64,000 nucleotides of DNA, taken from assembly GCA_900074745.1 (NCBI GenBank), contig LT598463.1, positions 131,926 to 195,925 of the forward strand, read 5' to 3'. Positions 1 through 8,841 of the stretch are shown piece after piece. The notes beneath the pieces were generated by a model. The model searched no databases and was not told where the DNA came from. It saw only the letters and a program-made list of their open reading frames with translations. The position numbers and the translations under genes were made by a program. The DNA is from Lachancea mirantina. Taxonomy: Eukaryota; Ascomycota; Saccharomycetes; Saccharomycetales; Saccharomycetaceae. Each line of letters opens with the position of its first letter. The stretch's first letter is position 1.

Positions 1-182
1 GCGACGCCTTGTACGCCACCACTCTGAATGGTTTTTGTTTTGCTAGGAAGTCAGCCGCAGAAACACACTCTTCAGAGCCAGGTTGGAGCCCATCTGCAGC
101 GCATGGATGCATTTTCATCTCGCCTCCGTGCTGAACAAAAGTATGCTTCGTGCCCACGAATTTGATCATCGGTGTATAACTC

Positions 183-802
183 TTGGCCAGTTTCACAGCA
201 GTCGAACGCATGTCGGTTGAGTTTGAAGTTTTCGAGATTTCCTGTGTGGTTTCTTCACTCTGCAACGAAACTCGGCGAGCTGGGGTAGGGCCAGATTTAG
301 AGTTTTTGAACGATGAGGACGCCGGCTTCAATAGATACTTGGTCACAGAGCTCCGTAGATTTTTGAAGAACCCCACTTTGGCGCAGTTTATAAGAATAAA
401 AGATGGCTACCAGAATTGACTATGCCCACCGATTCTTCCTGTTAAATTGAAACTTGGGTTGAATATCGCCCTTATTCACGATAATGATTTGATTAGACCA
501 TTCATCGGTCCCGAGTTAGGCAAATATCACGTGACTGATTTGCGTACAAAGATAATGTCTTACGAAAACCAGATTTATTCAATGCTCAACGCCTCTCAAA
601 GAGCGTTGCTGCGAGATCCATCATTAAATCTCCATATCCTAAGTTGTTGTGTAACAGCTTTGAAGCGCCGCCAGACAATGTTTCTTTTGGCCGTTTCCGT
701 GTTTGCCCCAAGTGTAAATTTTTCACCGCTCAGACCGATGAGATTTCGCCTTATGGTACACTGATTTCAGACCTGGAAGAATGCGTTGTTCCCACGGTCT
801 AG
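183..802 (+). pseudogene. Degraded coding remnant, identity unknown
   Basis: This stretch reads as protein-like sequence in two different forward frames, with no usable ATG-to-stop gene over it. One frame is open over most of 183-640. Another is open at the right end to a stop at 800-802 and carries a Cys-Pro-Lys-Cys pair at 704-715 that looks like half of a zinc knuckle. The amino-acid composition (mixed charged and hydrophobic, few low-complexity runs) looks more like decayed coding DNA than a promoter. In S. cerevisiae the genes left of BRR6 are PDE1 and ZIP2 on the same strand, so a decayed neighbour is possible, but I recognise neither in the residues. A decayed mobile element or chance open frames are alternatives. 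Confidence 0.3.
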
Positions 803-1107
803 AAGGCTTACAGCCGTTGACCGGAGCTGAACCAGCAATTGTAAGAATTTATGCTTGTAATAGTAAAAGCCGTGCTGTCTTTTTCAGATACTCGATTTAC
901 AGCTCTTGTAGAGACTTGTGAGGTGGTAATGAAGCTCCGGTGTTCCAGATATCGAGATGTCAAGTCGAGGTGATGTCTGAGGGCGACAACATAAAGCATT
1001 TTGCCGCGTCGGGGAACCCACATCTTAGCACCGCGTCGTATATCCATCGTCACAGCATTTCGGTACATTGAGCTTCTGTTTAAATCCCCGCTCATTAGCT
1101 AAATGCG
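803..1107. other. Intergenic upstream of BRR6
   Basis: Short open stretches exist on both strands, the longest being 95 codons on the minus strand (808-1095). None resembles a known protein. The segment presumably carries the BRR6 promoter. I see no RNA gene here. Confidence 0.4.
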
Positions 1108-1731
1108 ATGAGATATCAAGACCTAACTCTTCCTCAACACACTCATAAACAAGTCTCTAAGATGAAAAAGACACCGGAGGCTAGGGACTTGGCGATGACC
1201 CATAGACGACAAGAAGTATCGCCCTACCTTGGCCACCCTAGGATTGCTCGTTTTCGAGCTGATCCCCGGCTGTTGTCGGAATATATACAACTACTTTTCA
1301 ATGTCATAATAGCGGCCATTGGAGTCTACGTGATAGTCGGATTTATACGGCTTACAAGCCGCGATGTAGATCGCAAATTACATCAGAATACGCTTGAAAC
1401 CCTTGCACGGATAGAACGCTGTCGAGCTAACTACGAAAGAAACAGATGCGAACCGGCTAACAGGGCACCGCGAATGGAGCAACAGTGTCAGGAATGGCTA
1501 CTTTGCCTAAACCAAGACACTCAAGTGGCACACGACTCTTCACATTCAGCGACAATATGGGCTGCGACGCTTGCCGAGATTATCGACGTTTTCCTCAAGA
1601 ACATCTCAGTCAGATCGCTGGTGTTTATGCTTATCAGTATATGTGGAATTATCGTGGTGACAAATGTTGCCTTTGGCAGCTATAGAGTACATTATTACGG
1701 CCATGCAGTCGGTCGATCTAAAACCGATTAG
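1108..1731 (+). CDS. BRR6: Brr6/Brl1-family nuclear envelope protein
   Basis: The product is 207 residues, close to the usual Brr6 length and far shorter than its relative Brl1. Brr6 sits in the nuclear envelope and ER and works with Brl1 and Apq12 in nuclear pore complex assembly and lipid homeostasis. Two hydrophobic segments (about 60-80 and 169-189) flank a lumenal domain with four cysteines at 105, 114, 127 and 133, the disulfide pattern that defines the family. The ATG at 1108 gives a basic N-terminus of about 50 residues; a second in-frame ATG is at residue 19 (1162) and either could be used. The gene lies left of RAI1 and GUS1, as in S. cerevisiae YGL247W-YGL246C-YGL245W. Confidence 0.85.
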   Translation: MRYQDLTLPQHTHKQVSKMKKTPEARDLAMTHRRQEVSPYLGHPRIARFRADPRLLSEYIQLLFNVIIAAIGVYVIVGFIRLTSRDVDRKLHQNTLETLARIERCRANYERNRCEPANRAPRMEQQCQEWLLCLNQDTQVAHDSSHSATIWAATLAEIIDVFLKNISVRSLVFMLISICGIIVVTNVAFGSYRVHYYGHAVGRSKTD

Positions 1732-1880
1732 AAGTCACAACGTAATCAAATTTTCTGGTTCGTCAGCGACTCAAAACTGGCTGCATTGCTAGCTGTCGTC
1801 CTAATGACGAGCTACTTAAATGAGTTACTTGACATCGAACCAATTTCTCGCGGACGTTGGCTTGAGGAAAGCATACTTAA

Positions 1881-2822
1881 ATGACGTTCAAGGTTCCTAC
1901 TGTTGCGCTGAGAGACACTGGTGACAAAATCCCAGTACTTGGATTTGGAAGTGGTACTAAATGGCGTATTGCCAAGACGACCGGTGAGCGAGAAGATCAA
2001 TTCATTGACGAACTGGCACAACAAGTGACTGATGCTATCAAGGCCGGTTTTAACCATATTGATACTGCAGAAGTCTACAAGACTCATCCTGAAGTAGGTG
2101 AAGGCATAAAGAGGGCGAAAGTTGCCAGGGAAAAATTGTGGATTACAGATAAGTACCATCCTCATTCATATAATTGGAGAAAAAGCTCCGGTCCGATAGA
2201 CTCGTTGAAATATTCATTGGATCTGATGGAACTCTCGTATGTGGATCTGTATTTGCTACATCTTCCTACGATTAACAAAGAGAACGCCGGCCTCACGTTG
2301 GAGGACGCTTGGAAACAAATGGAAGAACTTCGTGATCTGGGACTTGCCAGGAACATTGGAGTCTCCAATTTCGACGTGGGCTCTTTGGCACGTATCCATC
2401 GGATTTGTAAGTACCCACCTGCTGTGAATCAAATCGAATTCAATGCCTACATGCAGCAGCAGTCTCCAGGTATATTCAACTACTGCAAGCAAAACAATAT
2501 CCTTGTCGAGGGCTATTCTCCGCTGTCCCCTCTCACAAAAGGATCACCAGGTCCCCTGGACGACGTTCTCCCTTCTTTGGCCACAAAGTACGAGCGGACC
2601 CCGGCTCAAATACTTCTTAGATGGGCTATTCAAAGGGGCATAGTTGTTCTAACAACTTCCGGACGTATAGAGCGTTTACAGGAGTACATGGGTGCACTCA
2701 GCTTCGAGCTTTCAGCCGAAGATGAGGCTCAAATAACTTCGATCGGCCGTGGCAAAATATTACATGGCTTTATGCATCAGTTATATGGACACCAGATGGA
2801 CTCTTTGTATGATGATTTGTGA
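1881..2822 (+). CDS. Aldo/keto reductase (YDL124W-like)
   Basis: This 313-residue protein is an NAD(P)H-dependent aldo/keto reductase. The catalytic tetrad is visible as Asp61, Tyr66, Lys91 and His127. The fold continues through a conserved GVSNFDVG segment and an NQIEFNAY segment that line the substrate and cofactor pocket. Length and sequence match S. cerevisiae YDL124W (312 residues), an NADPH-dependent alpha-keto amide and alpha-keto ester reductase of the cytosol. The gene sits between BRR6 and RAI1, which are neighbours in S. cerevisiae, so it is one of three genes that break the otherwise conserved order. The ATG at 1881 is preceded by AAA and starts the family-typical N-terminus. The natural substrate cannot be read from the sequence. 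Confidence 0.88.
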   Translation: MTFKVPTVALRDTGDKIPVLGFGSGTKWRIAKTTGEREDQFIDELAQQVTDAIKAGFNHIDTAEVYKTHPEVGEGIKRAKVAREKLWITDKYHPHSYNWRKSSGPIDSLKYSLDLMELSYVDLYLLHLPTINKENAGLTLEDAWKQMEELRDLGLARNIGVSNFDVGSLARIHRICKYPPAVNQIEFNAYMQQQSPGIFNYCKQNNILVEGYSPLSPLTKGSPGPLDDVLPSLATKYERTPAQILLRWAIQRGIVVLTTSGRIERLQEYMGALSFELSAEDEAQITSIGRGKILHGFMHQLYGHQMDSLYDDL

Positions 2823-3016
2823 GTCGATCTTGGAAGATAATTAAATGCTAATGCTAGCTTCCAAGCCCTTAAGTATGTAAATTAGGTTAGAAGATGCACG
2901 AATGTTTTAGTATTGAATTTTGTGCCTAAAACCGTAAAATTTCGTTATTTCATTTCCACGCCCTTACGATGGAAGTGCGACGTTGAGAAGTGATGCCTCC
3001 TTCATTCAGAAATTAC

Positions 3017-4186
3017 TCAAAAGTTTACCCCTTGGGTCGATGCATTTGCAAGAGATTTTCTCCAGTCACGGAACTCCCTAGTCAGAACTTCGTCACCGTT
3101 GACCACACTTTCGTAATTGGGATGATCTTTTGCCAGTTCGTTCAACTTCAAATGATTGTTATCAAATGTCAAAGTAAATGCTTTTGCCTCTAAGGATCCA
3201 TTTTCACGTGGTATTGTGGCGAGTAGCCACTCCGTTAGAGCGCCGTACCATTTTATCGCATCCATGCACGCATTTGCAAGCGGGCCGCTATTGGTCTTTA
3301 ACAAAACTGGAATTTCGCTAGTCGTGAACTCTTCCGCGCTTTTGAGAATGAACCTGTCATCACGAAACCCATAGATAATTCTATTGATGCCTACTAGGAA
3401 GCACTGCAGCCATGTTCTGAATATTTTTTTCTCGAAGTTGCGCGCGTCTGCGAAAGAGTTGACACCCTTAGTGCATTTTAATTCTGCATAGTGCTTCAAA
3501 TTGGTGCTTGAATCTTCTTTAAAATCAAAAATGCAGTCAACCTCCGCACCAAGCACTAATTTGCAATTTCCCACTCCAGAACGCACAACACTCACGAATT
3601 GTTCACCATTGCTGACAATTTTCTTCGGCCGTTTTTCAAGAGTCTCTCGCGAAACGAATGGTAGAGGTTTCGAAATAGTAGCCAAAGTCTCAAATTTATA
3701 CCCGCTGTAATAGGACCTGTACTCCAAACTGTTTGTGGTGGCGCCTGGAGGCTTAGCCTGTTGGACTTCCTTGATGAAAAGCTGTCCGTCAAATGACAGA
3801 ATAATGAGGTCCACTGTGTTGAACTTGGGAGAATCGAAAGCAGCTGAAATGAGCTTCCTCATGATTCCTCGGAAAGTGATAATGTCTGCTGAGACTTTCT
3901 TCGCTTTTTTCTTCTCATACGTTCCTAACGTAGAAAGTAGCCCTTCCAATGTACAAGGATCTCTTATAGCGGCAACAGTGGCATCCTTAAATTTTTTGAT
4001 TCCGCCAGACAAATCGAGCTGTCTATCAAGGTCGGAGTCTGGCATATAATAAAAATTTAGCTTAGAATTATCGTTTACTAAAAATTCCTCATCCTTGTTC
4101 TTGGAGTAATAACCTATCTCTTTTGGCTGCCTTAATGTGGTGGCCGCGCTCCTCTTTTGCACGAACAAATAAGATGATATGGTCAT
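3017..4186 (-). CDS. RAI1: Rai1 decapping nuclease / Rat1 cofactor
   Basis: Rai1 stabilises the nuclear 5'-3' exonuclease Rat1 and removes incomplete caps from mRNA and pre-rRNA. The product from the ATG at 4186 is 389 residues, matching S. cerevisiae Rai1. The DXO/Rai1 active site is visible as a GAEVDC motif (Glu215, Asp217) and a YAELKC motif (Glu235, Lys237), which bind the divalent metal. The N-terminus is followed by a conserved QPKEIGYYS block. The reading frame stays open for 29 codons upstream of this ATG without another ATG, and that extension has no similarity to the family, so I place the start at 4186. It is divergent from GUS1, as in yeast. Confidence 0.93.
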   Translation of the reverse strand: MTISSYLFVQKRSAATTLRQPKEIGYYSKNKDEEFLVNDNSKLNFYYMPDSDLDRQLDLSGGIKKFKDATVAAIRDPCTLEGLLSTLGTYEKKKAKKVSADIITFRGIMRKLISAAFDSPKFNTVDLIILSFDGQLFIKEVQQAKPPGATTNSLEYRSYYSGYKFETLATISKPLPFVSRETLEKRPKKIVSNGEQFVSVVRSGVGNCKLVLGAEVDCIFDFKEDSSTNLKHYAELKCTKGVNSFADARNFEKKIFRTWLQCFLVGINRIIYGFRDDRFILKSAEEFTTSEIPVLLKTNSGPLANACMDAIKWYGALTEWLLATIPRENGSLEAKAFTLTFDNNHLKLNELAKDHPNYESVVNGDEVLTREFRDWRKSLANASTQGVNF

Positions 4187-4521
4187 TTTTACTTCTGATA
4201 TACCGGAAAGTATCTCGCCATTCAAAGGGTCAAGAGAGTAAATTCCAGTAGCTGAGAAAAAAAAGAAAATCAAGTGGTATTAAACAGTCCACCAGTTTCT
4301 AATCTCGTTGCTCCTTCAAATCAATTACCTCTTTAAATGAAATTTCTTGCTTATGAGTTAGAATTGATGAGGTCGTCAAAGTTCGGTCTTGATAATCCAG
4401 ACAGACCCTTCGTTCGAAAGGACATATGGAAAATTTTCATTCTAATGAATGAAGATAGGCTTTCAAGGTCAGAGAGATAGAGAATTAGGTCAAAGTAGCT
4501 GATCATAAGCTGTGATTAAAA
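4187..4521. promoter_or_regulatory. Divergent promoter RAI1-GUS1
   Basis: This 335-base divergent intergenic region must hold the promoters of RAI1 (left) and GUS1 (right). It is AT-rich. The only unusual point is the 29-codon in-frame open extension of RAI1 at its left edge. I see no recognised factor site or RNA gene. Confidence 0.5.
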
Positions 4522-6639
4522 ATGGTCCACACACTAGTCATTAATAGCAGCGCTCAATCAATTGCTTACGCCGAGCTGATTGCTGCCAGGCTTGTCAATG
4601 AGAAGCAATCTGGATCGATTAACATTGAATTTGTTGAAGATAAGAAAGCCCCAGCAGCGACACTGAATGGCAAAGCTGAGAACGTTTTCGAAGAAATTAT
4701 CGCTGAAGACAAGGAATTGAGCTCTGCTTCATCCGCAGTGCTTGCCGAGTGGTCGAAATTGGCTTCAGAAGAGCTCACCGTTAAAAACTTTCAAAAACTT
4801 TCTTTGTCTCTGGGAAAGCTGGATGCACGTCTCAATCTTAGAACTTTCATCCTTGGTGGAACCAAATTTTCTGCCGCTGATGTTACTTGTTGGGGTGCTT
4901 TGAGATCCAATGGTATGGTCAGATCCATCATCAACAACAAGGTGTACCTCAACGTTTCGCGTTGGTACACCCTACTAGAATTTGTTCCTGCTTTTGGTGG
5001 TGCCCACGACTTTTTATCCAAATCTGTCCAAGAAGTTAAGAAGGCCGGGTCTGCTAACAAGAAGAAGGAAACGCACAAGGCTAACTTCGAAATTGATCTT
5101 CCTGACGCCAGAATTGGGGAGGTTGTCACTCGTTTCCCACCAGAGCCTTCAGGATACCTCCACATCGGACACGCTAAAGCTGCGCTTCTGAACCAGTATT
5201 TCGCAAAGGAGTACAAGGGTAAGCTCATCATTAGATTTGACGATACCAACCCATCTAAGGAAAAGGAAGAGTTTCAGGATTCGATACTGGAGGACCTGGA
5301 ACTTCTGGGTATCAAAGGTGACAAAATCACTTACTCATCGGACTACTTTCAAGAAATGTACGACTTGTGTGTCCAAATGATCAAAGAAGGTAAAGCTTAC
5401 TGTGATGACACACCCACTGAAAGAATGAGAGAGGAGCGTATGGACGGAGTTGCTTCATGCAGAAGAGACAGAAGCGTTGAGGAAAACTTGAAGATTTTCA
5501 CGGAGGCAATGACAAATGGTACCGAGGAAGGTTTGAAGAACTGTGTTCGTGCTAAGATAGACTACCAAGCTTTGAACAAAGCTCTAAGAGACCCGGTGAT
5601 CTACAGGTGCAACTTGACTCCTCATCACCGAACTGGCTCTACCTGGAAGGTTTATCCAACGTATGATTTCTGTGTTCCGATTGTGGATGCTCTAGAGGGA
5701 GTTACTCACGCCTTACGGACCATCGAATACAGAGACCGTAACCCACAGTACGATTGGATGCTACAAGCCCTTGGATTAAGAAAGGTTCATATCTGGGATT
5801 TTGCTCGTGTGAATTTTGTGAGGACTCTCTTGTCTAAAAGGAAGCTACAATGGATGGTTGACAAGGATGTTGTATCAAACTGGGACGATCCTAGATTCCC
5901 TACCGTTAGAGGTGTTAGAAGAAGAGGTATGACGGTTGAAGGTCTAAGAAATTTTGTCTTGTCTCAAGGACCTTCAAGAAACGTTATCAACCTCGAATGG
6001 AACTTGATCTGGGCTTTCAACAAGAAGGTCATCGATCCTGTTGCCCCGAGACATACTGCCATTGTCAAACCCGTCAAATTCTTCCTTGAGGGCGCTCCGT
6101 CTTCTCCTGTTGTTGAATTGAAACCAAAGCACAAGAAAAACCCTGCTGTTGGTGAAAAGAAGGTGATTTACTATGAAAAGGTTTTGATTGATCAGGATGA
6201 TGCTGATCTGATAACCGAAGGCGAGGAAGTGACCTTCATGGATTGGGGTAACGTTATCGTTACTAAGAAGAATAAGGACGGCTCTTTCACAGGTAAATTA
6301 CACCTAGAAGGTGATTTTAAGAAAACCAAGTTAAAGCTCACGTGGCTTGCTGACACTGACGACAAGGTTGATGCCGAACTCGTCGACTTTGACCATTTGA
6401 TTACGAAGGACAAGCTTGAGGAGGGTGAGGACTTCCAAGATTTCTTGACTCCTCAGACCGAATTCCACACTGCTGCCGTGGCCGATTTGAACGTCAAGGA
6501 CATGAAGGTGGGCGACATTATTCAATTCGAGAGAAAGGGCTACTACAGACTTGATTCAACTCCTGAGGCTGGAAAGCCGTATGTTTTCTTCTCCATCCCA
6601 GATGGAAAATCAGTGAGTAAGTACGGTGCAAAGAAATAA
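4522..6639 (+). CDS. GUS1: Cytosolic glutamyl-tRNA synthetase
   Basis: This 705-residue class I aminoacyl-tRNA synthetase charges tRNA-Glu in the cytosol. The first 160 residues form a GST-like domain that in yeast binds the cofactor Arc1. The Rossmann catalytic domain starts with PPEPSGYLHIGH, with the HIGH box at about 214-217. The second class I signature appears as LLSKRK at about 436-440, the usual eukaryotic variant of KMSKS. The C-terminal third is the beta-barrel anticodon-binding domain. Length agrees with S. cerevisiae Gus1 (708). The ATG at 4522 lies in an AAAATGG context. Codon use favours preferred yeast codons, as expected for high expression. Confidence 0.97.
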   Translation: MVHTLVINSSAQSIAYAELIAARLVNEKQSGSINIEFVEDKKAPAATLNGKAENVFEEIIAEDKELSSASSAVLAEWSKLASEELTVKNFQKLSLSLGKLDARLNLRTFILGGTKFSAADVTCWGALRSNGMVRSIINNKVYLNVSRWYTLLEFVPAFGGAHDFLSKSVQEVKKAGSANKKKETHKANFEIDLPDARIGEVVTRFPPEPSGYLHIGHAKAALLNQYFAKEYKGKLIIRFDDTNPSKEKEEFQDSILEDLELLGIKGDKITYSSDYFQEMYDLCVQMIKEGKAYCDDTPTERMREERMDGVASCRRDRSVEENLKIFTEAMTNGTEEGLKNCVRAKIDYQALNKALRDPVIYRCNLTPHHRTGSTWKVYPTYDFCVPIVDALEGVTHALRTIEYRDRNPQYDWMLQALGLRKVHIWDFARVNFVRTLLSKRKLQWMVDKDVVSNWDDPRFPTVRGVRRRGMTVEGLRNFVLSQGPSRNVINLEWNLIWAFNKKVIDPVAPRHTAIVKPVKFFLEGAPSSPVVELKPKHKKNPAVGEKKVIYYEKVLIDQDDADLITEGEEVTFMDWGNVIVTKKNKDGSFTGKLHLEGDFKKTKLKLTWLADTDDKVDAELVDFDHLITKDKLEEGEDFQDFLTPQTEFHTAAVADLNVKDMKVGDIIQFERKGYYRLDSTPEAGKPYVFFSIPDGKSVSKYGAKK

Positions 6640-6712
6640 ATACCCAGTACATACAGATGACTTATTTATAAGCTTTGCTCTAACTTAAAGACCTGATGAA
6701 GTTTATAAAAAG

Positions 6713-8566
6713 TTAGCGATTTTTTAGCTTTCTGATGATAAATGACCTGATGAGTATCTCACCGATCGAAACGAGCACACTCAAAAAAATAACAGCAATA
6801 AACCACCAAGTAATTCTAGCCATATTTCGTTCAGCAACGGAGTCGACGCAGATGTCGAAGAATTCTAAAAACACTTTGCATCGATCGTTTAAAACTTGAA
6901 CTCGCTGATCGATTTCCAGATATTCACGCATGGCCAGATACAATGGATGCAAACTGGGTTCAAATGACCAAAAAAATTCTGGTGTGTCCAGTACGCTTGA
7001 CGAGAGATTAACGTCAACTCTCAACTTGAAAAGCTTCCCCGACTTTTTCAATAGCTGCTCACGCTTCAAGCCTAAAGTGCCATACAGAGCCAGCCTCTTC
7101 GGCAATTTCGAAACCGTCCCCAAAATTGGTGATATTCTGGATTCGAACCTTGATAATTTTGTTGACTGGGAAATGGAGTGCGACAAGGTCAGCTTAGTGA
7201 TATGGTCTCCAGAGCGTAGAGTGACAATATCGTTGAAGATTCTTGGTCGTTCCGTATCCATATCATATTCGAAATGAAACTGTTCAGTCTCAATATCCTG
7301 CTCATCTAAAGGTCTAATGACCAGATTCGTGTAACTGGCAAAAGCTATGTCACCTAAGATGTTCTTTTCTTGAATTTCAGTAAAGTTCCAAAAGACCACC
7401 ACCCCGTAACTAAATATGAAGATCTCTGCGTGCTGCAGTTTGCTCGCGTCGTAAGACTCTAGAGACGTCAAATGAGAAGAAGATTCCATAATTCTGGCAG
7501 CATTGCCGTTTTCATTATGTTCCTGCGATTCATTTTCCTTATCGTTGACGCGTTCCTCTGCGAAATATTGAGGTTCGCTGGGATCAAATGATGTGGTGTT
7601 CGTATTAAGATTAGGGAGGTGATCAATGTCAATTTTTGAATCTGATCTCTCGATTTCGTTGGATGCATTCTCACTTAACTCAAAAATATTATGCATGTCC
7701 TCAACGGTCTCTACACCGGAGTAATATTCGTAATGATGGTCTCTCTGTTCACTTTTATCTATAAGTCGGTCAATAAGTGTCTTGCCGCCAACTGTCTTTT
7801 TGGATACATTGGATTTTATCCTAAAGCCTTCTTTTCCCGGCAGTAAAGGTAAGCAGTATGGCACATAGAGACATTCATCGTAGAGCCTGGGAGAAACTTC
7901 ATGCGTTTCCTTTAGAAATTTGGCGCTAAGCTTCAAATTGAAACCCTCAGCAACATTGTAAGCTGTGATGCGACATAATGTTTCATCTCGCAGACTCTTC
8001 GAGTTGCCGGTGTCTGCTTTCGCTGCCTCCGAGCGTTTTCGTCCATATTCTCGGTGTTGCTGAACACTTTTCCTGGACTCTTCTTCTGGAATTAAGACGA
8101 GTTTCTGAGATGTCTTCGATGTACGTGGGGGTAAAGGATTGATCATTTTAGTGTGATGTGGAAGTCGATCTTGAGTTAAGCGTGAGCGAAAATCGTGCGA
8201 AGACGACGAGAGACGTTCCTCTCTTCTGCCGGACGGCACATCCGATACGTCCGAAAGAATGTTATCAAGGGAGATCTCGCTAAACCTGCCTAAATGCCTG
8301 CTTTTGGTATACGAAGGTTTTGAGCCACTCGTGTCGTAGAAGCTGCGACGGCGCGCAAACCCTGTTCTCGAGGGGGTTTTAAAATCCAGAATACTCGATG
8401 TACCTTTTGCAGACGATTTATTACGCAAACCAGCTGCATGTCCTGCAAAAGGCGCACCAAGTCTTTTCTTGGAGGACCGAGCGTCTGTCACCAAAATCGA
8501 TGGTGATCTCTTTGACATCGGTATATTTTGCCCATTTTGATACGATTTGTTTAGGTAATGTTGCAT
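6713..8566 (-). CDS. RMD8: Rmd8-like protein, RMND1/DUF155 family
   Basis: The C-terminal 230 residues carry the RMND1/DUF155 domain, with the typical segment AEIFIFSYGVVVFWNF, and end in a hydrophobic membrane segment (WWFIAVIFLSVLVSIGEILI). The N-terminal half is Ser/Arg-rich and probably disordered. Of the two yeast members, Rmd1 (430 residues) is shorter and Rmd8 (662) matches better. Rmd8 is a cytosolic protein needed for sporulation, with unknown biochemistry. Position also fits: in S. cerevisiae RMD8 (YFR048W) is next to BNA6 (YFR047C), the next YFR gene in this window. The first ATG in frame is at 8566, giving 617 residues. The frame is open for 29 more codons upstream with no ATG. 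Confidence 0.82.
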   Translation of the reverse strand: MQHYLNKSYQNGQNIPMSKRSPSILVTDARSSKKRLGAPFAGHAAGLRNKSSAKGTSSILDFKTPSRTGFARRRSFYDTSGSKPSYTKSRHLGRFSEISLDNILSDVSDVPSGRREERLSSSSHDFRSRLTQDRLPHHTKMINPLPPRTSKTSQKLVLIPEEESRKSVQQHREYGRKRSEAAKADTGNSKSLRDETLCRITAYNVAEGFNLKLSAKFLKETHEVSPRLYDECLYVPYCLPLLPGKEGFRIKSNVSKKTVGGKTLIDRLIDKSEQRDHHYEYYSGVETVEDMHNIFELSENASNEIERSDSKIDIDHLPNLNTNTTSFDPSEPQYFAEERVNDKENESQEHNENGNAARIMESSSHLTSLESYDASKLQHAEIFIFSYGVVVFWNFTEIQEKNILGDIAFASYTNLVIRPLDEQDIETEQFHFEYDMDTERPRIFNDIVTLRSGDHITKLTLSHSISQSTKLSRFESRISPILGTVSKLPKRLALYGTLGLKREQLLKKSGKLFKLRVDVNLSSSVLDTPEFFWSFEPSLHPLYLAMREYLEIDQRVQVLNDRCKVFLEFFDICVDSVAERNMARITWWFIAVIFLSVLVSIGEILIRSFIIRKLKNR

Positions 8567-8703
8567 TTCAGCTCGATTCGAACTCCTAGAACACGCCACG
8601 AGTTGAATTTGAGAAGCTGCTGGTGATTTTGGAGTGGTAAAATATCTGTCCAAGTTGGTGATGGATGGTTTCTTTACAGGTCATCAAATGTCTTGTAACT
8701 TGT

Positions 8704-8713
8704 GTATCACGTG
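8704..8713. promoter_or_regulatory. ATCACGTGAT palindrome (Cbf1-type E-box)
   Basis: A 10-base perfect palindrome centred on CACGTG lies midway in the 275-base divergent promoter of RMD8 and RTF1. In yeasts Cbf1 and other bHLH factors bind RTCACGTG. Which gene it controls cannot be told from position. Confidence 0.45.
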
Positions 8714-8841
8714 ATTTAATGCCAACATCAATTTTCAAATTGACGGCGACCAGAGTAGAGATGTACATAGACAACTATCAAGTTAACGGTAACGAGTGAG
8801 CTAGTGGGCTGTCATAAGCGTCTCATTACTAGACCGTAGAG

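Noticed and set aside
4187-4273. Longer RAI1 N-terminus
   Set aside because: It starts from TTG, contains a phenylalanine run and does not align with Rai1; the ATG at 4186 fits the family.
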